From assembly GCA_007119075.1 (NCBI GenBank), contig SKQJ01000297.1, forward strand, positions 1 to 6,572: 6,572 nucleotides of DNA, given 5' to 3'. Positions within the stretch are counted from its first letter, which is position 1; the number at the start of each line of letters is the position of its first letter. The DNA is from Bacteroidales bacterium (lineage in GTDB: Bacteria; Bacteroidota; Bacteroidia; Bacteroidales; PUMT01). The notes below the pieces were generated by a model. The model had not been told where the DNA came from, ran no database searches, and worked only from the letters and a program-made list of their open reading frames with translations. Positions 6,550-6,572 of this stretch are shown piece after piece. The position numbers and the translations under genes are program-made.

Positions 6550-6572
6550 GTTTTTATTGTGAATAAAAAAAA

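Overview
The window looks like ordinary chromosome from a member of the Bacteroidota, probably Bacteroidales or a close relative. Four things point there. The HU-type protein carries the Bacteroidota-style arm (RNISKNTT). RNase G has the long insertion in its S1 region usual for the phylum. A tiny all-basic protein beginning MPSGKKRKRHK is present. Most starts lack a Shine-Dalgarno sequence, have A-rich leaders, and in places follow TAnnTTTG-type -7 boxes. No mobile element, CRISPR array, tRNA, rRNA or phage gene is visible.

Layout. Positions 3-509 (+) hold the C-terminal half of an EamA/DMT-family transporter cut by the window edge. Eleven bases later, 521-2125 (+) encodes apolipoprotein N-acyltransferase (Lnt) with an intact Glu-Lys-Cys triad. 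Facing it, with only 20 bp between stop codons, is dsbD (2146-4233, -), a three-domain thiol:disulfide transporter with all six expected redox cysteines. Upstream of dsbD on the same strand lies rng (4383-5939, -), RNase G. Then come a perfect 14-bp inverted repeat (6017-6048), a 30-residue ORF (6080-6172, -) that may be the Bacteroidota ribosomal protein bL38, and an HU-family DNA-binding protein (6197-6484, -). A probable HU promoter lies at the right edge.

How the genes work together. The minus-strand order HU, small basic protein, rng, dsbD puts a nucleoid protein, a probable ribosomal protein and an rRNA/mRNA-processing RNase side by side, which fits a growth and translation cluster. DsbD and Lnt both act in the cell envelope: DsbD carries reducing power across the inner membrane, and Lnt completes lipoprotein maturation. 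They are transcribed towards each other and need not be co-regulated. No stretch over 300 bp lacks a gene; the largest gaps are about 150 bp (4234-4382) and 140 bp (5940-6079). I see no convincing undescribed system. The items most worth a second look are the 30-residue basic protein, the perfect hairpin beside it, the HU arm without its usual intercalating proline, and the structured leader of dsbD.
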